Shown piece by piece: positions 26,665 through 35,300 of a stretch of DNA of 64,000 nt. The first letter of the stretch is position 1. Every line of letters begins with the position of its first letter. Position numbers and translations under genes: made by a program. This DNA comes from Herpetosiphon giganteus (GTDB taxonomy: Bacteria; Chloroflexota; Chloroflexia; Chloroflexales; Herpetosiphonaceae). Under the pieces are notes generated by a model, which had not been told where the DNA came from, ran no database searches, and worked only from the letters and a program-made list of their open reading frames with translations. The stretch lies in NCBI RefSeq assembly GCF_016907925.1, contig NZ_JAFBCZ010000020.1:1-64000 (forward strand), given 5' to 3'.

Positions 26665-27411
26665 TTAGCGTGCGCCAAACAACGCAGTGCCTACCCGCAC
26701 AAACGTCGAGCCTTCCTCGATGGCCACCTCAAAATCGCCGCTCATGCCCATCGAAAGCTCTGGCAAAGGGCGATCAAGCTCCTGCTCAAGCGCATCGCGC
26801 ACGTCGCGCAAGGCCCGAAAGCATGGCCGCACCACGCCCTCAACATCATCAGAATAGGGCGCGATCGTCATAAAGCCCTGCAAATCGATCAACGGTAGCT
26901 GAGCGATCGCTCGAACTTCGGCCACAAACTCGCGCCACGAAGGGTTGCGCAGGCCACCAGCTAAGGCAAAGCCATCTTTGGAGCGCTCGCCAGAAACATT
27001 CACTTGCAGCAAAATTGGCAAGGGCTGCGGAATGAGCGCCGCTTCTTCATCAACAATTCGGTTGAGAATTTCGGCTAGTTTGAGGCTATCGATTGAATGG
27101 ATTAATGAAAAAAGCTTGGCAGCGCGCCGCGCCTTGTTGCGTTGCAAATGGCCAATTAAATGCCAGCGGGTTTGCACTATGGCTTCTGGCGTTTGCAGGG
27201 CAATTTTCTCCTCGGCCTCTTGCACCCGATTTTCGCCCACATCGTGAATACCAGCCGCCAAAACCGCGTTGACCCGCAGCATTGGATGGGTTTTGGTGAC
27301 CGCAATCAAGCGCACGCTGGCGGGATCGCGCTGGCTGCGCTGAGCAGATTGGTCGATCCGCTGCTGAATCTGGGCAATCTGTTCCAACAATTGAGCCTGA
27401 TCAAACGGCAT
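26665..27411 (-). CDS. yggS: YggS/PLPBP pyridoxal phosphate homeostasis protein
   Basis: A 248-residue single-barrel PLP-binding protein that buffers free pyridoxal phosphate. The cofactor lysine is residue 40 in LIAVTKTHP. Other family motifs are VGENRVQEAEEK, WHLIGHLQRNKA, SIDSLKLAEILN, LLQVNVSGERSKDGF, LQGFMTIAPY and ELSMGMSGDFEVAIEEGSTFVRVGTALFG. The ATG at 27411 overlaps the end of pgeF by 11 bases. pgeF-yggS is a common gene pair in division/cell-wall regions. Confidence 0.95.
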   Translation of the reverse strand: MPFDQAQLLEQIAQIQQRIDQSAQRSQRDPASVRLIAVTKTHPMLRVNAVLAAGIHDVGENRVQEAEEKIALQTPEAIVQTRWHLIGHLQRNKARRAAKLFSLIHSIDSLKLAEILNRIVDEEAALIPQPLPILLQVNVSGERSKDGFALAGGLRNPSWREFVAEVRAIAQLPLIDLQGFMTIAPYSDDVEGVVRPCFRALRDVRDALEQELDRPLPELSMGMSGDFEVAIEEGSTFVRVGTALFGAR

Positions 27412-28207
27412 GACGTACCTCGCGTAGACCAATCACCGCAGCAAAGCGACCGGTAGCTCCGGCTTCGTGACGATGCGAAAAGAATCGATCATTATGACAA
27501 GCTGTACATAAATTCATGTTAATCAGGTTGGCAGGTTGAATGCCAGCTTGCAGCAACCAATGGGCATTTGCCGCCCATAAATCAAAATGCGGACGCTGTT
27601 TGCCAAGTTGGCGCAACAACACATGGGTCGAATGCTCGCCGAATGCTTGTTCAACCGCGCCGATCACTGGCTGATCAACCTCATAGCAGCATGGGCCAAT
27701 CGCAGGGCCGATAGCCGCTAGAATATTGGCTGGCTCAGAGCCAAATTGGGCTTGCATGGTTGTGATGACCACTTTGGCAATATTATTAACTGTGCCTTGC
27801 CAACCGGCGTGAGCCACGCCAACCGCCTGAGCAATCGGATCAAAAAAGAGCAATGGTGTGCAATCGGCAAAATTGGCCCACAGCACCAACCCAGGCTGGT
27901 TGGTAACTAAACCATCGGCAGGCGGCAAGGTTGTTTCGCGCTCGCTCGCGCCGCGTCCGCGCTGCAATTCGCCCACCACCGCAACGGTTGTGCCATGAAC
28001 TTGGCCAGCCAAAACTGCATCGTCTAGGCTAAAACCGACCTGTTCTGCAAAGCGGCGGCGATTTTCCAAGACGGCGGCGGGATCGTCGGGCCGCGAAAAA
28101 CCAAGATTGAGGGTTGCATGGGGTGGTTTACTGACCCCACCTTGGCGGGTTGAAACGCCATGAATCAACTCAGGATACCGCAAGAAGCGTTGGATTTGCT
28201 CGATCAT
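27401..28207 (-). CDS. pgeF: Peptidoglycan editing factor PgeF (YfiH family)
   Basis: A 268-residue laccase-fold protein. In E. coli this family removes wrongly incorporated amino acids from peptidoglycan precursors. The conserved zinc/copper-type ligands are in GQVHGTTV, DCTPLLFFDP, VGVAHAGWQGT, IGPAIGPCCYEVD and NLCTACHNDRFFSHR. GGGGG precedes the ATG at 28207; a longer start at 28219 is possible. It overlaps yggS at its end. A terminator for the phasin gene lies just upstream, so the pair has its own promoter. Confidence 0.93.
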   Translation of the reverse strand: MIEQIQRFLRYPELIHGVSTRQGGVSKPPHATLNLGFSRPDDPAAVLENRRRFAEQVGFSLDDAVLAGQVHGTTVAVVGELQRGRGASERETTLPPADGLVTNQPGLVLWANFADCTPLLFFDPIAQAVGVAHAGWQGTVNNIAKVVITTMQAQFGSEPANILAAIGPAIGPCCYEVDQPVIGAVEQAFGEHSTHVLLRQLGKQRPHFDLWAANAHWLLQAGIQPANLINMNLCTACHNDRFFSHRHEAGATGRFAAVIGLREVRHAV

Positions 28208-28297
28208 GCCAACCCCCATCAGATTGCTTGAATTTAATCAGCAATACAAAGCGTGCTAGCGCCCATCATAACACCAGATGCAGCTTGGTTGAAAAGC

Positions 28298-28340
28298 AAA
28301 AATCCCCCTTGAATGGTTTTTCGCCATCCAAGGGGGATTT
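28298..28340 (-). terminator. Intrinsic terminator after the phasin gene
   Basis: AAATCCCCCTTG (28300-28311) pairs with CAAGGGGGATTT (28329-28340), extended by ATGG/CCAT inside. A T5 then GCTTTTC tail follows on the minus strand. Confidence 0.9.
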
Positions 28341-28368
28341 GCACTTTGCGAAGCAGCAGGCCTAGGGG

Positions 28369-28764
28369 TTAGGCGTTGCGGCTTTTCTTCAATTCTTCGA
28401 CGCGGGCCGAAAGTTGGGCAATTTTGTCGCTCAGCTCGTCGATATCGCGCTTTGATGGAATATTCATGCGGTTGAGCACTTGTTCGAGCCGTGATTCAAC
28501 CCGTGATTCAGCTTCATCGGCAACATGCTCAACTTCGCGTTTGCGGCGCGAAAGCACATCATTCAACAAGGTTTTGGCTTCACGTTCGGCAACTTCACCA
28601 CGATCAACCAAGCGACCAACGAATTGCTCCATTTCGTCGCGGGTCATGGCGACAGCGCCAACAGCAGCCAACATCAATTTGCGCACGCCATCGACAAATG
28701 GCACGCCACGATCGTCAGCATCTTTCTTGATTTCATTCAAGCTTACTTCGATTTCATCAGCCAT
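28369..28764 (-). CDS. Phasin-family (PhaF/PhaI-like) protein
   Basis: A 131-residue helical protein of the polyhydroxyalkanoate granule-associated family. A hydrophobic helix (GVRKLMLAAVGAVAMTRDEMEQFVGRLVDRGEVAE) is followed by the typical KTLLNDVLSRRKREV region. A C-terminal coiled coil contains NRMNIPSKRDIDELSDKIAQLSARVEELKK, the usual heptad tail of this family. The phrase NIPS(K/R) recurs in the neighbouring phasin-like protein, so the two are related. No PHA synthase gene is in the window. It may coat lipid or polyester granules or have a broader structural role. Confidence 0.83.
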   Translation of the reverse strand: MADEIEVSLNEIKKDADDRGVPFVDGVRKLMLAAVGAVAMTRDEMEQFVGRLVDRGEVAEREAKTLLNDVLSRRKREVEHVADEAESRVESRLEQVLNRMNIPSKRDIDELSDKIAQLSARVEELKKSRNA

Positions 28765-28827
28765 TACAATAACTCCTTTGGATTGACCTATCGCTCACCA
28801 GTTGTTCCAGTATAGCACCGCGCCAAA

Positions 28828-29565
28828 TTAGCCGTGAAGCGCTTCGATCCGGCGTTCAACTTCGCGTTGAACGGTAACGCGCTTGGCGTGGCTGGCTTCA
28901 AACAATTTGACGTGATGTAATTCGGCGATGCCCAAGCCATCGAGCTTGGCAATGGCTTCTTCAGCGCGCAAGGCTTCGTAGCCAGCAAAAGGCTCGCGAA
29001 TTTCGCCATCGACGGTCAGGTGTTTGGCAACCGATTGTTCAATTTCGCGTTGAACGGTGACGCGTTTGGCGTGGTTGCTTTCGTAGGCTTCCAAAGCAAA
29101 CAGTTCATCAAGGCTCAAGGTTGGCAACAAAACAATAATTTCTTCGGCGGTAAGATTTTCGTAGTTGGCAACTGGGGCGATGCTGCCATCGCTGCCAAGT
29201 TCGCGCAATTGAGCGTTAAGTTGGGCAATGCGGGTATCGAGCACGCGCAATGTTTTACGTGAAGGAATGTTCAAGTTTTCCAAGACATCGCTCACGCCAC
29301 GCTCAACAGTTTGGCTGGCATCTTGCACATCGTTATTCAAATTGTTTTGCTCGCGGCGGAGGCGCACATTCAAATCTTTCAAATCGCCGCGAACCCCGGC
29401 GGCCACTTTTTCGCCGCGCTTGATCAATTTTTTGAAGGTTTTTTCACCGTTATCGATAGCCAACCCAGCAATCCCCAAGCCTGCCAACCATGAACGGCGA
29501 GCAACTTTTTGGGCGCTTTTGACTTGTTTTTCAGTCGTGTCAGCAATTTGGCGAATGATCGTCAT
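28828..29565 (-). CDS. Phasin-like protein with two C-terminal helical repeats
   Basis: 245 residues. The N-terminal 120 residues are phasin-like: a hydrophobic helix (RRSWLAGLGIAGLAIDNGEK), a basic helix, then NLNIPSRKTLRVLDTRIAQLNAQL, as in the neighbour. The C-terminal part carries two tandem units of about 45 residues. Each runs YE-L-AEE, a short leucine helix, [YF]E-x-[SN]-HAKRVTVQRE[IV]E. The HAKRVTVQRE block is identical in both. This duplication is absent from simple phasins. It lies 63 bases upstream of the shorter phasin gene on the same strand, so they are probably co-transcribed. What the repeats bind is unknown. Confidence 0.78.
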   Translation of the reverse strand: MTIIRQIADTTEKQVKSAQKVARRSWLAGLGIAGLAIDNGEKTFKKLIKRGEKVAAGVRGDLKDLNVRLRREQNNLNNDVQDASQTVERGVSDVLENLNIPSRKTLRVLDTRIAQLNAQLRELGSDGSIAPVANYENLTAEEIIVLLPTLSLDELFALEAYESNHAKRVTVQREIEQSVAKHLTVDGEIREPFAGYEALRAEEAIAKLDGLGIAELHHVKLFEASHAKRVTVQREVERRIEALHG

Positions 29566-30157
29566 AGATCGCTCCTTTTGGGTAAACCGCCAAGTGGCAG
29601 TTTTTTTATAGCATGTGTTGTTATTTCGATGTCATGACGCGTTGCGTTATCAAGAATATAACACAGCGCGTCATAAGTGTCAAGAGCGATTAATCACAGA
29701 ATTTGGCGATCTCTCCGATTTACAGGCCGCTGATCCCTAACATCTATTGCCTCAGCTAGGCTCTTGGCGATTGGCTTTGGACTATAGAAACAGCAATCAA
29801 ACAATCATTCGTGGAATTCGTGTAATTCGTGGCTAAAAGAGATTTGGCGATTGGATTTGGGCGATTGGCTTTTGGAACCTAATCTGTGGTCATCTGTGTC
29901 AATCTGTGGCGAAAACAAGGTATGAAGGATGAGGCTATTGGCTTTGGGCTATGGAAACAGCAATCAAACAATCATTCGTGGAATTCGTGGCTAAAAAACT
30001 CAAATTCGCGCGTTTTGCGATTACGTTCTTCGTGCTCTTCGTGGATCAAATGCTTCGCGCTCTTCGTGGCCTAGCGGACTGGGTAGCGGCTAGGGAGAAT
30101 TATTAATGTTTAAGCCCAAAGCATTAAACGGATAGCACGCATGAATCAAGGCCGATG
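29566..30157. other. Repeat-rich intergenic gap, no gene
   Basis: 592 bases without a convincing gene. It contains the 53-base direct repeat listed next, AATCTGTGG/CATCTGTGTCAATCTG words (29880-29910) and CTTCGTGCTCTTCGTGGATC words (30029-30060). Short open frames follow the repeats. Confidence 0.7.
29770..29989. repeat. 53-base direct repeat, two copies
   Basis: Copies at 29770-29822 and 29937-29989 match at 51 of 53 positions. Both start ATTGGCTTTGG and end GTGGAATTCGTG. The copies are 114 bases apart in the same orientation, consistent with a recent local duplication of a dispersed repeat. Confidence 0.85.
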
Positions 30158-30814
30158 TTAGATGCTGTCACGCTGATGTAAGCCATGCTCAACCGCTAAC
30201 AGTGCCGCTTGGGTGCGATCGCCAACCTCAAGTTTGGCTAAAATGGTACTCACATGATTACGGACTGTGCCTTCAGAAAGCCGCAGATCGTCAGCAATAC
30301 TAGCGTTGGTATAGCCCTTGGCAATTAGATTGAGGACGGTGCGCTCTCGTTCGGTTAGGCGCTGGGACAGCTGGCTTGTTGCTGGGTTGCTGCGCGCTTG
30401 GGCAACCTGATTCAGCAAGCGGCCAGTCACATGCGGGTCAACGTAGGCATTGCCAGCGACTGTACCACGAATCGCATTCACCAAGTCACTGTGGGCCATA
30501 TCCTTTAGCAAGTAGCCTGCGGCTCCAGCCCGAATCGCCTCAAATAACCATTCATCATCATCGTAGGTCGTCAAAACAAGCACCTTCACGCTTGGTTGGT
30601 TCGCCCGAATCTGGCGGGTGGCTTCGATGCCATTCATAACGGGCATTTTGAGATCCATCAGCACCAGATCTGGCTCCCATTCCGCACTCAGATGGACTGC
30701 ATCACGGCCATTACTCGCGGTAGCAACCACCTTAAGGTCGGAGGCAAGATTGAGCATAATCGAGAGGCCATCACGCACGACCGCCTGATCGTCACAGATT
30801 ACAAGCTTGATCAT
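30158..30814 (-). CDS. NarL/LuxR-family response regulator
   Basis: A 218-residue DNA-binding response regulator. The receiver domain has acidic residues Asp8/Asp9 (VICDDQ), phospho-acceptor Asp54 (DLVLMDLKMP), the switch threonine region VLVLTTYDDD and Lys in GYLLKD. The C-terminal LuxR HTH (LTERERTVLNLIAKGYTNASIADDL...TVRNHVSTILAKLEV) binds DNA as a dimer. The gene begins 3 bases after the kinase stop, so they form one operon. Its likely targets are the TGTCAT-type sites in the gap upstream of the kinase gene. Confidence 0.95.
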   Translation of the reverse strand: MIKLVICDDQAVVRDGLSIMLNLASDLKVVATASNGRDAVHLSAEWEPDLVLMDLKMPVMNGIEATRQIRANQPSVKVLVLTTYDDDEWLFEAIRAGAAGYLLKDMAHSDLVNAIRGTVAGNAYVDPHVTGRLLNQVAQARSNPATSQLSQRLTERERTVLNLIAKGYTNASIADDLRLSEGTVRNHVSTILAKLEVGDRTQAALLAVEHGLHQRDSI

Positions 30815-30817
30815 CTA

Positions 30818-32137
30818 TTACTCCTTGCCATGAAAATGCACCGTGACGCAGGTTCCTGCATTGGAACTACTGGTTATGCTGATCGTGCCGCCAAGTTCGT
30901 GAACCCGCTCTTCCATGCCCGTGAGGCCAAAATGGCCGTTGAGTGGGGTAGCCGTAAGGTCAAAGCCACAACCATCATCGCGCACAATTAAACAGAGGTC
31001 GCTATGATCATGGCTCAATTGCACCAATAACTGTTGCGCTTGCGCATGGCGAATCGTATTCCGAATGGCTTCTTGGGCCACGCGATAGAGACAGGTTTCG
31101 ATCTCCAACGCCATGGGTGGAAGCAGCGGCGGAATCACAAGCTCAAGCTTAATTGGACTGGTGGCAGCCAGTTGTTCCGCCAATTGGCGGATGGCTAAGG
31201 CAAGCCCCAAATCGTCAAGCGGGCGGGATCGTAAGGCTTTGAGGGCGAGGCGGGTTTCTTGCAGCCCATGGCGAGCCGCCTCCAAAGCTGAATCTTGCAA
31301 GCTATGACTGGTTTGTGGCTCAATCGTGCGATACAGCTTGGCCGCCTCCAACTGAACAATTAAGCCACTCAGCGCATGCGCCAAGGTGTCATGTAACTCG
31401 CGAGCTACTCGATTGCGCTCACGGCTGATGGCGAGTCGTTCTTGGGTTCCTGCATAGTGACGCAGCTGCGCATGGGCTTCCCGCAGCGCCGCATTTTGCG
31501 AACGAAGCCGCTGCATCAGCGCCGAGAGGGCGTAGCCAAAGACCAAAAAGGTGCTGGTTTGCACAATCGTGATTGCAACTGCGGAGCTAAACCGTGGCGC
31601 GCGTAGCAAAATCGGCCCCAAAATCAGCGCACCAGTGGCAAAACAAAACCACACAACCTGTCGCCAGCTATACGTCCATGCAACCATCACAACGGCAACA
31701 CATAACATCGGGCATAAGCGCAGGACGACCAAGCCAGGTTCGGCAGTAATCGGGCCTTGGCCGCTTGTAATCAGCGGAGTAAGGGCGATTGGAACGACCG
31801 AAATCAGCGCCAGAATTAGCGGCATAAACCAGCGCCCTAAAGTTCGTTGGGCCGCATCCCACGTGGCTAAGCCAAACACCATCCCCGCTAAAGCCATATG
31901 AATTGCATAATAAAACCATGGCAAGGGATACGCCCCTGGCCGCGAGATTAACGAAACCCAATCAAGCCCCGTTAAAATTAAAAAATAGCTCATCCACAAC
32001 AACGCCACACTCTGCAAAATCCGTTTAATCGTCAAGCCGCCACTGCCATGATCGGGGTCGTGGAAGGCATTCAACAAGGCGCTGGATTGGTTGGCTGGCG
32101 CTGCATGGATGAACGTCGGTGACTCGTGGACATGCAT
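30818..32137 (-). CDS. Sensor histidine kinase, DesK/HisKA_3 type
   Basis: A 439-residue membrane kinase. About six hydrophobic segments (residues 40-210) form the sensor, with no large extracellular domain, so the signal is probably in or at the membrane. A coiled linker leads to the HisKA_3 box with His249 (ERNRVARELHDTLAHALSGL) and an HATPase domain with VAQEAIRNTIRHA (N box), VRDDGCGFD (G1) and GHFGLTGMEERV. The ATG at 32137 has AAGGA 6 bases upstream, better than the ATG at 32143. It is divergent from the giant surface-protein gene. Confidence 0.93.
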   Translation of the reverse strand: MHVHESPTFIHAAPANQSSALLNAFHDPDHGSGGLTIKRILQSVALLWMSYFLILTGLDWVSLISRPGAYPLPWFYYAIHMALAGMVFGLATWDAAQRTLGRWFMPLILALISVVPIALTPLITSGQGPITAEPGLVVLRLCPMLCVAVVMVAWTYSWRQVVWFCFATGALILGPILLRAPRFSSAVAITIVQTSTFLVFGYALSALMQRLRSQNAALREAHAQLRHYAGTQERLAISRERNRVARELHDTLAHALSGLIVQLEAAKLYRTIEPQTSHSLQDSALEAARHGLQETRLALKALRSRPLDDLGLALAIRQLAEQLAATSPIKLELVIPPLLPPMALEIETCLYRVAQEAIRNTIRHAQAQQLLVQLSHDHSDLCLIVRDDGCGFDLTATPLNGHFGLTGMEERVHELGGTISITSSSNAGTCVTVHFHGKE

Positions 32138-32178
32138 AGACATTCCTTGCGGTGGTCATGGGTCAGTTGCCCATCGGC

Positions 32179-32184
32179 ATTATA
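32179..32184 (-). promoter_or_regulatory. Extended -10 promoter of the two-component operon
   Basis: On the minus strand TGC-TATAAT forms an extended -10 about 40 bases before the kinase ATG. No good -35 is present. An AAATGTCAT site (32213-32221) sits about 45 bases upstream of the expected start point. Confidence 0.65.
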
Positions 32185-32212
32185 GCATGGCGATTTTTGA
32201 GCGCGCAGTGCC

Positions 32213-32283
32213 AAATGTCATGATTCTGTAGCCCCAACCTATGACAAATGTCATCCCTTAGACACTGCCAAATAATGACATTT
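32213..32283. promoter_or_regulatory. Three-site operator array between divergent genes
   Basis: AAATGTCAT at 32213-32221, the palindrome ATGACA-AA-TGTCAT at 32241-32254, and ATGACATTT (the exact inverse of the first) at 32275-32283. The centres are about 31 bp apart, or three helical turns, so all are on one face of the DNA. The outer two lie about 45 bp from the two expected transcription starts. They are probably bound by the NarL-type regulator. Confidence 0.65.
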
Positions 32284-32312
32284 TGCACGCAGGGCCAAGC
32301 CCTCTGCTGTGC

Positions 32313-32318
32313 TATACT
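32313..32318 (+). promoter_or_regulatory. Candidate -10 of the giant surface-protein gene
   Basis: TATACT lies about 70 bases before the ATG. The hexamer at the -35 position (CAGGGC) is not a match. With the operator centred about 46 bases upstream of the expected start, this fits an activator-dependent promoter. Confidence 0.5.
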
Positions 32319-32387
32319 CCGCAAACTTTCGCACCGTGCTCCGCATACATTGGCTGTCAAGTCATCCCTACCTGCCTTGGAGGTTCC

Positions 32388-35300
32388 ATGAAAATCCGAT
32401 CGCATCGCTCTGGGTTGCGTGCTTTGTCGCTCATCGTCGCTGTTCTTGTGCTGATTTCGGTTGGCGTTGGCGTTGGCAATCAGGCTAAAACCCCACAGGC
32501 CATGATCGAACGGGCGTGGGAACAGGCTGGGGCAAGTGGCAGCTATCGCTATCAGGCAAGTATCGAGCAAACAACCTATCCGGTTGCCGCAATCACCAGC
32601 GCGGGCAGACAACCACAGGTTGATCATGTGGCGATCGAAGCCACGGTTGATGCAAGCAACCAGGAACTCGAAATGCAGCTGTGGAATGGCGCAGATCGCA
32701 ATCCCACGAAAGCGCATTCGCTCCGCTTGCATAAAGGCCAGGTGGAACAACGCCAAGGGCTTGGCGCATGGCAGCCAGGTGACGTGCAGGATCTCAATGG
32801 AATTGCGCCCGCAGGAAATTTGCTGAGTTTTCTGATTGCTGCCGATGATGTGCAAGTACTCGGTCAGGAAACTCGGGCTTTTGATACGGCAAGCGGAGCC
32901 ACATTGGATCTGAGTTTAACTTATGATCATGTTGGCTTTTCGCTTGATGGCAGTCGCTTGGCCGACCAACTCGCGCCCATGCTTGAGCAGCACATTCGCG
33001 CAAGTCGCAATGTGCCTGCCCATGTTGTGCTCGATGCAGGCCAAGCCTATCGCACCATGCAGGGTCGCGGCGAGCTGTGGATTGACGAAGCAGGCCTGCC
33101 GCGTCGCATCGCCTTGACCATTGAATTTCCTGCCCAACGTGGTCAAGGTCGTTCGGTTGCCACGATTGTTGGCGATTATAGCAACTTCGATCACAGCCGT
33201 TTAGCGCTTGCTTCAACTCCGTTTAGCGCCGACCCCATCACATGGATGCGGTTTCGTCTGATCGAAGGCTTGCCAGCTTTGCGCCTGTTGATACTGCAAA
33301 TTGCCAGTATTGGGCTGCTGCTCGCGGTAATTGCGCTTTGGATGCGGCGTTTACACAATCGCACCGTCCATACCTACACCGTGGGTTTGGTCATTCTCTC
33401 TTTGCTGACCACGCCCTTGTTCCGCGCCGATGTGACGGCGGCCTTTGCTGCCGAGCAAAAGAGCGAACAAACTGAGCGCGAGCAGCAGATAACCCAACAG
33501 CAAGAGCTGCATGATGCCGTCGCCAGCCAAAAAACCAGCGCATGGAACCCCCAGCACAATCCCCAAACCACGCCAGTGCAGCCAGCGCTTGTCGATGCTG
33601 AATTAACTGCCTTATTAACCGAACAACCAGCCCTTGCTTTACCAGGCATGCTCGCCTCAAGCGATACGACCGATAGCGATAGCGATGGCCTGACCGATTA
33701 CGACGAGGCGATTTGGGGTGCTTGCCCCAGCGCAAGTTCAACTAGCGATGCCTGTGCAGGAGTTGCCGATTCCACCGATAGCGATGGCGATGGCCTTGAC
33801 GATGGCACGGAAGTCCATCAACTTGGAATCTTGCCCGACGAAGCCGATAGCGATGGCGATGTGATCGCCGACAACCTCGAAGTAACGGGATTTACGCTCG
33901 GCGGAATCCAGTGGTATCTCGACCCCTATGCCAGCGACAGCAACAGCGATGGCCTGAGCGATGGGATCGAATGTCAAGTTTGGGCTGCGATGTCGAGCGC
34001 CTATGATACAACGGCGGCGTGCCCCGATAGCGATGGCGATGGCATGCCCGATGTCTTTGATCTCGATAATGATGGCGATGGGGTCAATGATGCGGTTGAT
34101 GCCTCGCCCAACGGCGTGATTTCTCAAACCTTCAACGGTGATACGCCGCTTGCATTAAGCATCAGCCAGCTTGAAACCAACAAGCCCGTGTATGTTGATT
34201 TTCAAATCACGCCCACGAATCCTGATCATCTTGATTATTTTGGCAGCGTGCTCGATTGGCCAACGGGCGATAGCGCTGGTCAAATTCAGCGCCACTTAGA
34301 AACCAACTTCGCCAATACCGACAACCTGACCTTGCGCAGCACTGATGCGAACGCTGCGAACGGCGATATTCGGCTGCTGCCCATGCTCCAAATTCGCATG
34401 CCCTACACCAGCGGCCACTACGCCAATTTGCCAGTCAATGCAACCTATAGCGGCACTAATCGTGATCGTGCGGTTGAGGTTGATAATTGGATCGATAGCA
34501 GTGCAATTGAGCGCTACGATCTCAGCGTCTACGATTCAAGCAGTGGCGACGGCGAATTATTGGCCTATCTGCCAGTCAGCTATATTGCCGATGAAACTGA
34601 TGGCGGTGTGGTTGGCTTTACGGCGCGCATGCTCTATCAACCGAGCCAAGGCAGCAACGGGCGGGCAACATGGGGCGCAGCCCACGAAGTGCGCTTAGTG
34701 TGGCTCGTTGAAATGTTAACCGATACATGTAGCGACCCAAGCGACCTCAGCACCTGCGAAGACAGCTACGCGATCATCCAAACCTATTACGATACATGGA
34801 AATTGGCTGGCTTGACCGTGACTGAGGAACATGGCACCGATACGGCGATTGTCTATGAAAATCCGGTTGAGGATACAAACCTCGCGCTCGATAGCGATTT
34901 GTGGGTCGCCAGCTGGAACATGAGCAACAGCTTTTTGCGCGGACGCGATTGTAGCAGCATCAATGGCAGCGGCACATGCACCAGCAATGGGAGCCGCGAT
35001 GTGACGATCAGCAATTTGGCGAGCAGCATCGATGGCTGGGCAGGCGGGGCCGCAAAGCATGATCTGGCGGTGCAACGCTTTACTTATACCCACCATGATG
35101 CCTATGTTGAAGATTTAACGATTACGCGCACGACCGCGTTGTTGAGCAGTGTGTTTACGCCCTATGCCAGCCAAACCAATCCCACCCTGCTTTTTGCCAG
35201 CGAACATCAAAGCCGCTCGGTTAATGTTGACGACAGCAGCGTTACAAGTAGCGCAATTACGCTTGATTTTGCTGCGGCAAATGTGCCGTTGGTAACCGAA

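Noticed and set aside
32163-32855. 230-codon minus-strand frame over the operator region
   Set aside because: It overlaps the start of the giant gene and the regulatory sites, and has no protein-like features.
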